Of a stretch of 64,000 nucleotides of DNA, positions 22,881 to 34,020 are shown one piece after another. Under the pieces are notes generated by a model. The model was not told the DNA's origin. It saw only the letters and a program-made list of their open reading frames with translations, and made no database searches. Position 1 is the stretch's first letter; every line of letters starts with the position of its first letter. The DNA lies in assembly GCA_037044905.1 (NCBI GenBank), contig JBAOKB010000159.1, positions 868,001-932,000 on the forward strand, in the 5' to 3' direction. The translations under genes were made by a program, and so were the position numbers. Source of the DNA: Hortaea werneckii. Taxonomy: Eukaryota > Ascomycota > Dothideomycetes > Mycosphaerellales > Teratosphaeriaceae.

Positions 22881-23938
22881 CATACAGATGGAACAGTGCC
22901 TTAGAGCGTTATTTAGACGATGAAAGAGATACTAGCAATCGCGGCAATAGTCGATATCACATCTTGAAACCGAATAATGGGCAGATTGCTTGCGGACAGA
23001 GATGACATGTCTACGGAGGTCTATTCATCAAAGCAGCTAGCTATATACAAGCAGTGTGTACCAAGCTCTATCACCTTCGCTATAATACATTTTAAGAAGT
23101 AAAGTAAGGCCTAGGAAAGCCTCCAAGCGTCTTTTAAACCGCCAATGATTATGAAAATGATACGCTATTGCGTATACATCATTTTCCCTCCTAGTCCATG
23201 CAACCTGAGGCCTGAACCGTCTCTAGAGCTTCTGATGGCATGCACGTATCATCATCAATATCTGTGCAGTAACTCTACCTGGCTCAACGAAACCAAAGAC
23301 AACACGTTTGCCCGGCCGTTTCTCAATGTTGAGCTTTCGTCTCTTTGTGACGACCATATCTGAATATCTAGGTGGAATGGGAAGAATGCAGATGAATGTG
23401 ATGTGAACAGGAGATTGAAACAGTCATGCGATCGGAGCTACAGTAGCCTTTTAGGACCCATCAATGCCCAGCGAATGGAACCTTGGAACGGTTTGGTCTG
23501 ACTGTAGTCGTTAATGGGTCGCCGAACTGGCATCTGATTGAGCACCAGCTTTGTATCAGCAACTATCTCCGGGCCATTTCATTACATTGATGCAATCGCT
23601 GTTCAATTCCATATAGACATTGACTACAGACGTTGAAAGATCAAGGTCTTTGATGAATCGAAAGCTCCAATGCCTGAAAACGGTAGCCACCTCCGCAGCT
23701 GCTGTCCGTCTCTCAAAAGGCGTTCTCAGAGAGCGGGGTGACAGCGGAAAGGGGAAAGTTTGCCGACGCGCCTTTTTCGCAGGCCAGCGCGTCAAGCTGT
23801 ATCAAGGGCACTGAAATAGCATATCCGCATTTTTCCCTACCTATTCGCCCTCTACTTTATTCACTTGTTTGAAGGGGGTAATACAAGGCTGAGGTGAAGA
23901 TTCAAGTGAAGGACTCAGATACACACACATAGCCCAGC
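22881..23938. other. Intergenic region upstream of CCT7
   Basis: About 1 kb with only short unconvincing frames. The last 100 bp before 23939 presumably hold the CCT7 promoter. Confidence 0.55.
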
Positions 23939-25741
23939 ATGTCCGGGTTCGGCGGGCAGACGCCAACCATCGTCGTCCTGAAAGAGGGTATAGCAGGAAA
24001 CACATGTTCAGAAAGCGCTTCGTTAGCTGACTCTCCGCTACAGGTACCGATGCCTCTCAGGGACGCGGCCAGATCCTCTCCAACATCAACGCCTGTCTTG
24101 CCGTACAAGGAACCATCAAATCGACCCTCGGCCCTTACGGCGGTGACTTGCTCCTCGTCGACGAAAACGGCAAGCAAACAATCACGAACGATGGTGCGAC
24201 CGTGATGAGGTTGCTCGATATCGTACACCCCGCCGCACGCATCCTGACCGACATTGCACGATCACAAGACGCAGAAGTGGGAGATGGGACGACCTCGGTG
24301 GTGGTGCTGGCAGGAGAGGTGCTGAAGGAGGTCAAGGAGCACGTGGAGCAAGGCGTGAGCAGTCAGATTCTGGTCAAGGGCTTGAGGAGGGCGAGCATGA
24401 TGGCCGTGAACAGGATCAAGGAGATTGCGGTCAACACATCCGAGGGCAACCAGAGGGAGACGTTACGGAAGCTGGCTGCTACGGCTATGAGCAGCAAGCT
24501 TATACACCGCAATGCTGAGTTCTTCACCAAGAGTACGTAATAAAGTCATTTGGGAAGGATGAGTAGGGGGCAGGCTGGCTAACATGTTCTATTACAGTGG
24601 TGGTGGACGCAGTGCTTTCCCTCGACCAAGACGACCTGAACGAGAAGCTGATCGGTATCAAGAAGATTCAGGGTGGTGGACTGCAAGACTCTCTCCTCGT
24701 CAACGGCGTGGCGTTCAAGAAGACCTTCTCCTACGCCGGTTTCGAGCAACAACCAAAGTACTTCAAGGACCCATCGATTGTCTGCCTGAACGTCGAACTG
24801 GAGCTGAAGAGCGAGAAGGACAACGCCGAAATCCGGGTTGAGCAAGTGTCGGAGTACCAGGCGATCGTCGACGCCGAATGGCGCATCATCTACGACAAGA
24901 TGGAAGCTCTCTACAAGACGGGCGCCAAGGTCGTGCTTTCGAAGCTCCCCATCGGCGACCTGGCCACACAGTACTTCGCGGACCGCGACATCTTCTGTGC
25001 CGGCCGTGTATCATCCGAAGATCTCGAGCGCGTGTGCCAGGCCACGGGCGCCAGCGTGCAGTCGACCTGCTCCGACATCCAGGCCTCGCACCTCGGCACG
25101 TGCGAGAAGTTCGAGGAGCGCCAGATCGGCGGCGAGCGGTACAACTTCTTCGAGGGCTGCCCGAAGGCCAAGACGTGCACGATGGTGCTGCGCGGCGGCG
25201 CCGAGCAGTTCATCGCCGAGGTCGAGCGCTCGCTGCACGACGCTGTCATGATCGTCAAGCGCGCTATCAAGAACAACACCATCGTCGCCGGCGGCGGCGC
25301 CTGCGAGATGGAAATCTCCGCCTACCTGCACAGCTTCGCCGACAAGAACGTGCCGCACAAGCAGCAAGCCATCATCAAGTCCTTCGCCAAGGCCCTCGAG
25401 GTCATCCCGCGCCAGCTGTGCGACAACGCCGGCTTCGACGCCACCGACATCCTCAACCGCCTGCGCGTCGAGCACCGGAAAGGCAACGTCTGGGCCGGCG
25501 TCGACTTCGAGCACGAAGGCATCCGGATAACCTGGCGGCCTTCGTGTGGGAGCCCGCGCTCGTCAAGCTCAACGCCATCTCCGCCGCCATCGAGGCTAGC
25601 TGTCTGATCCTCAGCGTCGACGAGACGATCAAGAACCAGGAGTCCCAGCAGCCGCAGGCGCCTCAGCGCGGTCTGCCGCCCGGTGCTGCCCAGCGGGCTA
25701 TGAGAGGGCGTGGACGCGGCATGCCGACGCGTGGAAGATAA
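23939..25741 (+). CDS. CCT7: CCT7, eta subunit of the cytosolic chaperonin TRiC/CCT
   Basis: TRiC is the two-ring ATP-dependent chaperonin that folds actin and tubulin. Exons are 23939-23987, 24044-24532 and 24598-25741, with introns of 56 and 65 nt carrying CTGAC/CTAAC branch sites. The start [20 protein letters not shown] is typical of eta. The equatorial ATP-site motifs are [20 protein letters not shown] (with [10 protein letters not shown] following) and [13 protein letters not shown]. Further group II blocks are [18 protein letters not shown] and [15 protein letters not shown]. The Gly/Arg tail [13 protein letters not shown] ends the protein. A single missing base near 25523-25526, after DFEHEGI, shifts the frame in an otherwise perfect gene. 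The next conserved block, [20 protein letters not shown], continues in the shifted frame. Since CCT7 is essential, this is probably a sequencing deletion in a G run. Confidence 0.95.
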
Positions 25742-27714
25742 AAGCGTGGCATAGTTTTTTAGGGCCTTTGATGAGTGATGTGCTGGAATGGAAAAATGTC
25801 GGCATGTACGTTACTGCATAGCGCCATGGTCGAGATTTTTATGCCTATTAGAAAAAAAGGAGATGCTGTACATGCAACGAACGATGCAAAAGAAAGAAAT
25901 TCTTCGTATCCGTCTCATCATCGTCTTCTCCGTTTCCCTGCATAGGAACTTTTAGCATATGGAAGCTCCTATCTGGGCAAAGATGCTGACACTTGAAAGT
26001 GTCCGGTTAGTGACTGTGTAATGTCTGTCAGGTCGCGAAAGCTCATCAGTCGAAAAGGTTGTCATAACGAATACTTTGAAGATGATGTCGGGGATGTAGA
26101 AATCACGTATAGACTATCAGTGACCCAAACGGCGCGTATCAAGGTCGAAGAATGTGTTCCAGAATGCCTTTTCTCGTGCTGGGTGTACATAAGTAGTCAT
26201 ATGGTCCCCCTCCCCTACAGTGTCCAGTGGGCAAGCTCGCCCAAACACCAGTAAGAGAGGGCCCCGACCACCAAATACCTCCACCCATGATCATCCCCTC
26301 CTCCACTTCTTCTTCCGATCGGCACTGTAGTACGACACCCAGCTATGTTCAGTCAGGTAGGGCAATGTCGGCGAAGATAAACGTCTACGAGATACGAGGA
26401 ATCGCGGCTATCCGAGTTTGCCACCATCGGATCGTCATCTTAATACCTACGCGTGACTTGAGGTACTGAAACTTGCAGCTGTCGGCAGGCCCACCACGCT
26501 TTTTCAGCCTCATGCAGCATATTGTCTACGATTATTGGTGGCGAAAACGTATGCATAGGCATCCAACCCGAGCAGCGACAGGGATCGGGAATGCTTGCTT
26601 GCTGTGTTGGCGGCTGGCTGGCCACCTGCATGAGCGCATCCATCGAAGACAGAGATTGGTTTCCTGTGGGTGTGATGGGCAAAAGAGCGAGTGGAGTGCT
26701 GGGGCTAGTAATAAGCAGGCAGGCGTGGTTCAAGATATGTGTCTGCACGTGTCTTCACAGTCGCAGCGGCACGTACGTACGCATGTCCCCTGCCTATTGG
26801 AGTGGTTGGTCTGTCAAGCGAAAACCTCCCTCTTATCATCGCCCAGTTCGATATCCCAGCATCTGGCCATAAGTACGAATGGGATCTACTGCTTTAGGCA
26901 CTCTGATCAAAACGAGTAAGAATCGCTATACACCACTAACCTAGGTACCTTCTTGGCAAGCCATTCGCAAACAGATCCCGAGGCAGACGAAGATGTTCTG
27001 AGACAGGCCGTGATCTGTTGAGATACTCGGCTACGCTCATCAGTGACAGCCATGTTTCACAGCATCCGCGATCCATAGAATAAGCGAAGTCCCGACGGCC
27101 GGGCAGCAGTCGCCGCGGGCGTTCTGCATTCCCGATATTGCTGGTGCTTCAGCAATAGGAGATACCATGCACGTTGGTGGTGTGTGCCTTGTGGACTCTC
27201 GGAGAAAATCATACAGTAAGTTCATCTACAGGCGGTCAAATCTAACTACAGTACATTCAAACGTCGTGCCACGACCCCCAAAAAGACCCGGACGTTTCTT
27301 GGGGGGTTACCTTATACAGCATCCATGCGCCATATTCGGTTGCTATCTCGATGGCGCTAGCGAATCGATCTCAGCGTGCAGCTCCATTTATGATTAATGA
27401 CCGAATCAGATGACGGCATCCTGGTCCTATCTCAGCGAGCCAAACGCCGGAAACCCGATCTTAACCAGATTCGATCTCGGCTTCACGCGTACCCATGCGG
27501 CCTCAGCTGCCGGCGAATTTTCCCTTCCACATTACCGCTTCCCGCATTTTAGGTTGACAAGTCCATGCACTCAACTCCGAGCCTAACGCGGTAGGGACTA
27601 AGTATTTGCGCTCCCCTTCGCTCAGGTAGTGACGCTTTTGGTCTCCTTTCGCCTCTCCATATCGCCATTAGGCCGCGTAAAAGTCTTGGAAAAAACTTTT
27701 GACCGACCGCCACT
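25742..27714. other. Gene-poor intergenic region
   Basis: 2 kb between CCT7 and NOP9. Several 60-150-codon frames exist on both strands but none shows a domain or credible start context. A C-run/G-run near-inverted repeat lies at about 27274-27308. Confidence 0.6.
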
Positions 27715-29986
27715 ATGCCGCAGGAAAACAAGAAGCGCGGTAGGCGCATGAACAAGCGCAAGCATACTGAAGACGAAGACCCGGTCGTCGAGGAGGAAGC
27801 GAGCAAACGACACAAGTCTCAGGATGGCGAACCACAGGAAGTCGACTTCCTTCCATTACAGACGCAGGACGAGTCGCTTGACCATGCCTATCCACCTATG
27901 GAGAGGGCCTTCTTCGGCATGCTGGACGAAGAGGAGCAGGAGTATTTCAAGCGCGCGGACGAGATGCTCGAACTGAACTCTTTCGGTGCTCCCGACGAGC
28001 GCGAGCTGTTCTTGGCCAATGTCTACAAAGAGGCCGAAGGCAAAGAGCTGAAGATAGCCCAGAGCCAGTCGTGTTCCCGTCTGATGGAACGCCTGATTCA
28101 GCTTTCAACATCGGCTCAGCTTAAGCAACTTTTCCAGGCCTTTAACGGGAAGTAAGTTGTCTAGCACCGTTTAAATCTATCATTGGACACAGACTGACCA
28201 AAGCAGCTTTATCCACCTCGTCTCCCATCGCTTCGCCTCTCACTGCTGTGAAGCACTGTTCCTGCGCGCTGCCCCCGCCGTCACCCAAGAACTACTCGCA
28301 CCGACGCCGCAACAAGATGCTGCATCGGCAGACACGATCTACGTATCGATGGAGAACCTATTCCTGCACACCCTCGCAGAGCTCGAAGGCAGCGTCGGAT
28401 TCTTGATGACCGACCAGTATGCCTCTCATGTCCTTCGCGTTCTACTACTTGTCCTAGCTGGGGAGCCACTTGAGCAAGAGTCGACCAAAACGTTGCTGCA
28501 AAGCCGGAGGAAAGAAGGCGTCACTGTACAAGGAAGCGAAAGCGCGCAAACAGCAGAAAAGTCGCGGACCGTGCCTCAGTCGTTCTCGGAGGGTTTGAAG
28601 CAGCTCATAGCAGAGAGTGTCGCAGGCCTCGATACCGACAAGTTACGAGCACTTGCTACACACCCCAATGCCAACCCGACTTTACAGCTGCTGCTCAAGC
28701 TAGAACTCACGCATTTCGGCAAGCAGCGAGGCAAAGACGAAACCTCGATTGTCCGAAAACTCCTCCCCGACGATCCCATTACAGCAGAAAACGGTAGCGG
28801 CTCTTTTATCAATGGATTAGTGTATGATGCCGTCGGATCACACTTGGTCGAACAGATTGTGCGCTACGCACCGGCGAAGATGTTTAAGAGTCTGAATAAA
28901 CAGTATTTCAAGGAGAAGCTGGCGTCGCTATCGCGGAACGAGGTCGCTGGATACGTCGTATGTCGCGTGTTGGAGCGCATGGGCAAGGACGATCTCTACG
29001 AAGCGCACGAGGCGATTATTCCCAACGCTACCGAGCTTGCTCGAGCGGAATCGCACATTAGTCGTGCGGACTCTCATCGAGCGATGCGCTATCCGAGACG
29101 TGGACACGCAAGCGATAGCGGCGCAAATCGCATCGACGTTCCGCGGCACCGATGTTTTCAATATCATGGGTTTCCTCAAGTTTGAGAGCAAGCCAGACAC
29201 GAACGATGAAAACCGCGAAACGCCTCATGATAGCGTGCAGAGCGGTGCTGACGACCAAACTTCGGAATTCTCACGACCGAATCAATCCACAAAAGTCCAC
29301 TTCAACCTTCTGGCGCAGGCAATGCTCCTAGTTCCCGGAGCACTAAGCGGCCTGATCCTCGACAGCATCGTCGCGCTTGAGCAAGACGCTCTTGTACAAA
29401 TGGCCAAGGACCCCATCGTCTCCCGTACTGTCCAAGTCGCACTGACGACCAAGAACGCCTCGATCATCGAACGACGCAAGCTCGTGCAGCGCTTCTTCGG
29501 ATGCATAGGCGACATGTCCATCGACAAGGCGGCGTCGCATGTCGTCGATTGCATCTGGGAAGGCACGCATGGCTTGGCGTTCATTCGGGAGCGGATTGCG
29601 GAGGAGCTGGCGGAGAACGAGGCTACGTTACGGGATTCCTCTCATGGTAGAGCGGTGTGGAAGAATTGGAAGATGGATCTTTATAAGCGGAAACGGCACG
29701 AGTGGGTAAGGCAGAGCAAGATTAAGGCCAGCAATGATGGGTTCCAGAGTTTCTCGGAGCTTGAGCAGAATAAGGAGGAAGGAGGAAGATGGAGGACAAG
29801 GAGGAGGAGGAGGAGGAGGAGGAGGAGGCTGGCAAGACGCCTTTGCAGCTTGCTCGAGAAAGGCACGCAGCCAAACGAGCTGGACGCGGGGGAAGCGGCG
29901 CAGGTCGAGGTGGCGGGAGACCGGGTAGCAGGCATGCGACTGGTGCGAATGGGGAAGGCGCGCCTGCGGCGACGGCTTCGACGTAA
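27715..29986 (+). CDS. NOP9: NOP9, Pumilio-repeat nucleolar protein for 18S rRNA maturation
   Basis: Nop9 is a U-shaped PUF-like protein that binds the 3' end region of 20S pre-rRNA and holds back Nob1 cleavage. Exon 1 (27715-28151) has a basic nuclear-type start (ENKKRGRRMNKRKHT) and the family signature ERAFFGMLDEEEQEYFKRAD. Intron 28152-28207 follows. Exon 2 begins NFIHLVSHRFASHCCEALF. Pumilio-like repeats follow, including GSVGFLMTDQYASHVLRVLL, NPTLQLLLKLEL and GSHLVEQIVRYAP. The C-terminus ends KTPLQLARERHAAKRAG and a Gly/Arg-rich tail, with TAA at 29984-29986. Two single-base breaks: near 29036-29039 (after PNATEL) and near 29770-29790 (before a Glu-run region). The family is secure from repeat order and C-terminus. 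Confidence 0.92.
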
Positions 29987-30331
29987 TCCTCACCTTGCGT
30001 ATGTAGCCATAGAATATATAATTACTACTGCCGCCGACTTTGCGACAGTGTTCACACTACCTATTACATTTTACCTCCAAAGTAATGGCATGGGCCGCAA
30101 AAGCGGAGATACCCTCCTTACCCCAGATCGGGAAGATGTTGGATGTCACCGATGTCATCACTGCACTTATTTTCTTTTCGATGCCTTAATTATGCAAGCG
30201 GGACTCATTGAGGCACGCCTGAAAGTTAGCCACCTGGATAGAGCCTTAACGACTTCTCTATTTCGATATCTGATCTCCAATCTTTCTTTCAATTTCAGCA
30301 TTATTTTTGGAGCGCGAGGCAAAGTTAGATA
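29987..30331. other. Intergenic region before PLP decarboxylase
   Basis: 345 bp, same-strand spacing. It presumably contains the NOP9 3' UTR and the promoter of the next gene. No other feature is seen. Confidence 0.55.
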
Positions 30332-32009
30332 ATGGCAACCAACGGCACCTCGCTGTCCAACGGACAGCAGAAACCCCTGCAGAGGGCAGACGAAGCTGAA
30401 GATGTAAGGACTGGCCCCTTGTCTTTGAACGCCCCCCCAAAACCTTTTGACTAATCGCCGTTTGGTATAGCTCCTCAGCTCGGTGAAGGAACTCGTCATC
30501 CCCTTCATCCGCGCCGCAGATGAAGACGCCGCCACCAAAGCCGAAGGGCATGGGCTGCAGCAGCCCGGCCAGGGCCCGAGATCGGTCCTTGGTCGAGCAC
30601 CACCCGCCCAAGAAGCTGCGCCAGTTGATCGACCTCTCATTACCCGCGCAAGGCCAGGGCAAAGAGGGCGTGATGCAGATGGTCCACGACGTCCTGCGCT
30701 ACAGCGTCAACACCTGGGACCAGGGTTTCCTCGACAAGCTCTATGCGGCGACCACGCCCGTCGGCCTGGCTGCCGACCTGCTGCTGAGCTCGCTGAACAC
30801 CAACCTCCATGTCTACCAGGTCTCCCCCGCCCTGACGGTGATTGAGAAGCAGACTTCCAAGGCTCTGGCGCGGATGTTCGGGCTGACGGGCGTCTACTCC
30901 GGTGGCGTTTCGCAGCCTGGTGGCAGCGCGGCGAACCAGTCTTCGATTGTTATTGCGCGGAACAATATGTTCCCCGAGACGAAATCAGATGGGTATGGTG
31001 GGAGGCGATTCGTTTTGTTTACTTCTGCACACGGCCATTATAGTCTGGAGAAGGCGGCCCAGATGTTCGGGTTTGGCTCTAATGCCGTTCGCACTGTCCC
31101 CGTGGACGAGCGGGGTTGCATGCAGCCTAAGGAACTTGACGCTATGATTGATGAGTCCAAGTCAAAGGGCGAGACGCCTTTCTATGTCAACGCTACAGCT
31201 GGTACTACGGTTCTGGGCTCGTATGATCCCCTCGAGGAGATCTCGAAAGTGTGCAAGAAGCATGGGCTTTGGTTGCACGTTGACGGGTCTTGGGGCAGCC
31301 CGGTAGTCTTCAGCGAGAAGCACCGTCACAAGGTCCAAGGTACCGAGCTTGCAGACTCCATCGCCCTCTGCCCGCACAAGATGATCGGGATCCCCGTAAC
31401 ATGCTCTTCCTGCTCGGAAGAGACATGAGGCAGTTCCACAAAGGCATGACCCTGCCAGCCGGGTACCTCTTCCACACCAACGACGAAGACGAACCCGCGC
31501 CCGGCGTCGACAACAGCGCCCTTAACAGCGAAACCCCCGACGCCCACCCCGACAAGGAAGAACAGAACATCAAAGAAGTCTGGGACCTCGCAGACCTCAC
31601 CCCGCAATGCGGCCGGCGCGGCGACAGCCTCAAACTCGCCCTGACCTGGATCTACTACGGCACGGCGGGCATCGGCAGCTACATCGACAACGGCTTCGAA
31701 TCCGCCGCGCACCTGGCCTCCCTCATCGCCGCGAACCCCAAATTCTCCCTCGTCTCCGAGAACCCGCCCCCGTGTCTCCAGGTCTGCTTCTATTTCAACA
31801 AACAATCTGGGACGGGCTTCCGGAATCGGAATAGTCAGATCACGGAGGTGATTACCAAGGCCCTGTTGCCGAAGGGGTTCATGACGGATTATGCGCCTGG
31901 TGAGGACGGGAAGTTCTTCCGGGTTGTGATTAATGGGCAGACGACTAAGGCGACGGTTGAGGGGCTTGTGAGGGCTATTGAGCACGCGGGCGAGGGGGTG
32001 AAGGTATAG
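30332..32009 (+). CDS. Group II PLP-dependent amino-acid decarboxylase (glutamate/cysteine-sulfinate type), with frame breaks
   Basis: Exon 1 is 30332-30403 (24 codons), the intron 30404-30470 (TGACTAATC branch) and exon 2 30471-32009. The protein shows the GAD-like N-terminus FIRAADEDAATKA, then SLVEHHPPKKLRQLI, YSVNTWDQGFLDKLYA, the substrate/PLP motifs GGVSQPGGSAANQSSIV, FTSAHGHYSLEKAAQMFGFG and FYVNATAGTTVLGSYDP, and the cofactor Asp in WLHVDGSWG. The Schiff-base lysine is in CPHKMIG, where most relatives have NPHK. One break lies near 30545 (a GGG run) and one near 31404-31408, after GIPVTCS. The product could decarboxylate glutamate, aspartate or cysteine sulfinate, and sequence alone does not decide. 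Stop TAG at 32007-32009. Confidence 0.88.
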
Positions 32010-32822
32010 AAGATAGATGAGTTATATGATTTAGAAATGATGAGGCACTCGCTGCGCAGCCGAGTCAAATGAAGACGTTACGATAGAATCCGACTTGATT
32101 GAACCCCCGATACAGTCATTTATCTGTAATAGCTTCTCCTTAGGCGCTCCGTATTATTCGTGCTGAAAGTCTATCCGAGGTAAGCCATGGGTTTCTTCAT
32201 TGCCACTGCGATTCGAGAAACGTATAAACATGGGTTTGCAATGTTAGGCCTTCGTCTCCTTGCAGGAGGGGGCCCTTTCGAAGCAGACACCGCGTATTCG
32301 AAGTCCAGCTATTCCGGCTACACACAACCTAATAGCCGTTCTCGACGAAACCTTACACAGCTCAATGTAAAAGAAAGGGAAAGGTATGGAAAGGATTATT
32401 GGCACTGCCCCTGGAGGTGAGTTTTTTATGTGAGCACCTCATATGTGAGAGACAGCAGAGGACGGAAAGTTTTCCGCTCGCGCCGACCGCGCTGTTCGAG
32501 CAAAGCCGTCTGCACTCCCACTCCATCCGTTCAACTTTGTAGGTACCGTCAAGCAAGAAGTATTGAGAGCCGTGAGGCCACATTTTCCTACAAATAAGGC
32601 CGACGAAGGACAGTGCAAGCCGGGAGTTAGAAGCGTTCAGCGTCTCCAGATTGTTTTTTGTTTCATGTCCGGAGGCTGAAGGCCCAAGGAAGAAAAACTT
32701 GGAGGTTCCAAGGAAACTCCTATCTGGTTTTGAGTAAAGCGGGATAGGACTCTGGCATTGCCAAATTTTTTGAAGAACTACTTATATAAAAGAGGGCTTC
32801 TGTGAGCTACTGAGCGCCAAAA
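32010..32822. other. Intergenic region
   Basis: About 0.8 kb between the decarboxylase and PML1 genes, same strand. No supported gene or repeat. Confidence 0.6.
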
Positions 32823-33752
32823 ATGCCACGTTCACCAAGCGAGAGCGACGACAGCAGGAGGAGATCTCGGCGCAGATCAGTCAATGCTTCTGATGACGAC
32901 CGACGTGAAAGGCGGCATCGGAGGCGCGAGCATGAAGACGATGAAGGCGGACGAAGTCGGAGAAGAGACCACAAACGACATGAGTCTGATTCAGAAAATG
33001 AACACCGGGCCCGCCACTCCCGACGACATCGAGACGATGATGACCGACGCAAACGTCGAGACCGGTCGCAATCACAAGACTACCCGCGACGAGGACGTCG
33101 CCACCGCTCAAGATCACCTAGACACAAACGACGCAGGCGATCAGAAAGCGGCTCCCGCTCGCCACCTTCGCGAAAAGCCCGCGGTCCCTTACCATCCCAA
33201 GACGAATCCTACCGGGGCGACTCCAGCGTGCAAAAACGAGACGGCACAGCCAACGGCGCCCCACCACCACCCAAGCAGAAACCCAACTACAAACCCACCG
33301 GCCTCCTCGCCAAAGAAGCCAACACCGTAGCGGGAACCTCCAAAGTCCTGAAATACCACGAACCGCCCGAAGCGCGGAAACCCCCTCCCCAGGAACCCTG
33401 GCGCATGTACGTGTTCAAGCAAAAAGACCTGACAGACACGATCCACCTGCACACGCGCAGCGTCTGGCTCGTGGGGCGCGATCAGAGTATCGCGGACCTG
33501 CACGTCGAGCACCCGAGCCTTTCGAAGCAGCACGCGGTCGTGCAGTTCCGGTATCTGACTTCGACGAACGAGTACGGGGATAAGATGAGCAGGGTGAAGC
33601 CGTACCTGATCGATCTGGAGAGCGCGAATGGAACGCGGTTGAATGGGGAGAGGGTCGCGGCGAGTCGGTATGTGGAGCTGGTGGATGGGGATGTGGTGGG
33701 GTTTGGGGAGAGCGAGAGGGAGTATGTGATGATGTTACCGCCGCCGGGCTGA
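32823..33752 (+). CDS. PML1: PML1/SNIP1-type FHA-domain spliceosomal protein
   Basis: Single exon, 309 aa, intact. The N-terminal half is an Arg/Ser- and Arg/Asp-rich low-complexity region (residues about 1-120, RS-like). A linker holds KPNYKPTGLLAKEANTVAG and KVLKYHEPPEARKPP, which is the SNIP1/Pml1 signature. The C-terminal FHA domain (about 195-305) has the expected WLVGRDQSIADLHVEHPSLS, KQHAVVQFR and NGTRLNGERV motifs, with Arg/Ser/His/Asn phosphothreonine contacts present. In yeast Pml1 belongs to the RES complex, which retains unspliced pre-mRNA and promotes splicing. The same role is inferred here by homology. The product should be nuclear. Confidence 0.92.
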   Translation: MPRSPSESDDSRRRSRRRSVNASDDDRRERRHRRREHEDDEGGRSRRRDHKRHESDSENEHRARHSRRHRDDDDRRKRRDRSQSQDYPRRGRRHRSRSPRHKRRRRSESGSRSPPSRKARGPLPSQDESYRGDSSVQKRDGTANGAPPPPKQKPNYKPTGLLAKEANTVAGTSKVLKYHEPPEARKPPPQEPWRMYVFKQKDLTDTIHLHTRSVWLVGRDQSIADLHVEHPSLSKQHAVVQFRYLTSTNEYGDKMSRVKPYLIDLESANGTRLNGERVAASRYVELVDGDVVGFGESEREYVMMLPPPG

Positions 33753-34020
33753 AGAGGGTAGAAAAGGGAGAGAAGGAGAAAGCAAGGCAAGAATGGATGG
33801 CGGGACTGAAAATACTGTGGGATATCTTATGCAAAAAAATCCTCCTCCTCCTAGGAACCTACTTCCAGACATTGATTCTTTTCTTCATTCTAGAGGAAAA
33901 AAGAGGGGCCTTTCTTTTTTTAAATGGGACGAGCCCTAGTTGCAATGCTAAACGCTATAATACCTCCTCTATCTTTCATACTTCTCATGCTCATTAGACC
34001 GTCAGAAGAAAAGAATCCAT

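Noticed and set aside
26473..26919. 148-codon frame between CCT7 and NOP9
   Set aside because: No domain, Cys/His/Arg-rich random look, overlapping frames of similar size in other phases.
27274..27308. C-run/G-run near-inverted repeat as a terminator or element
   Set aside because: Arms are imperfect and low-complexity, and no gene ends nearby.
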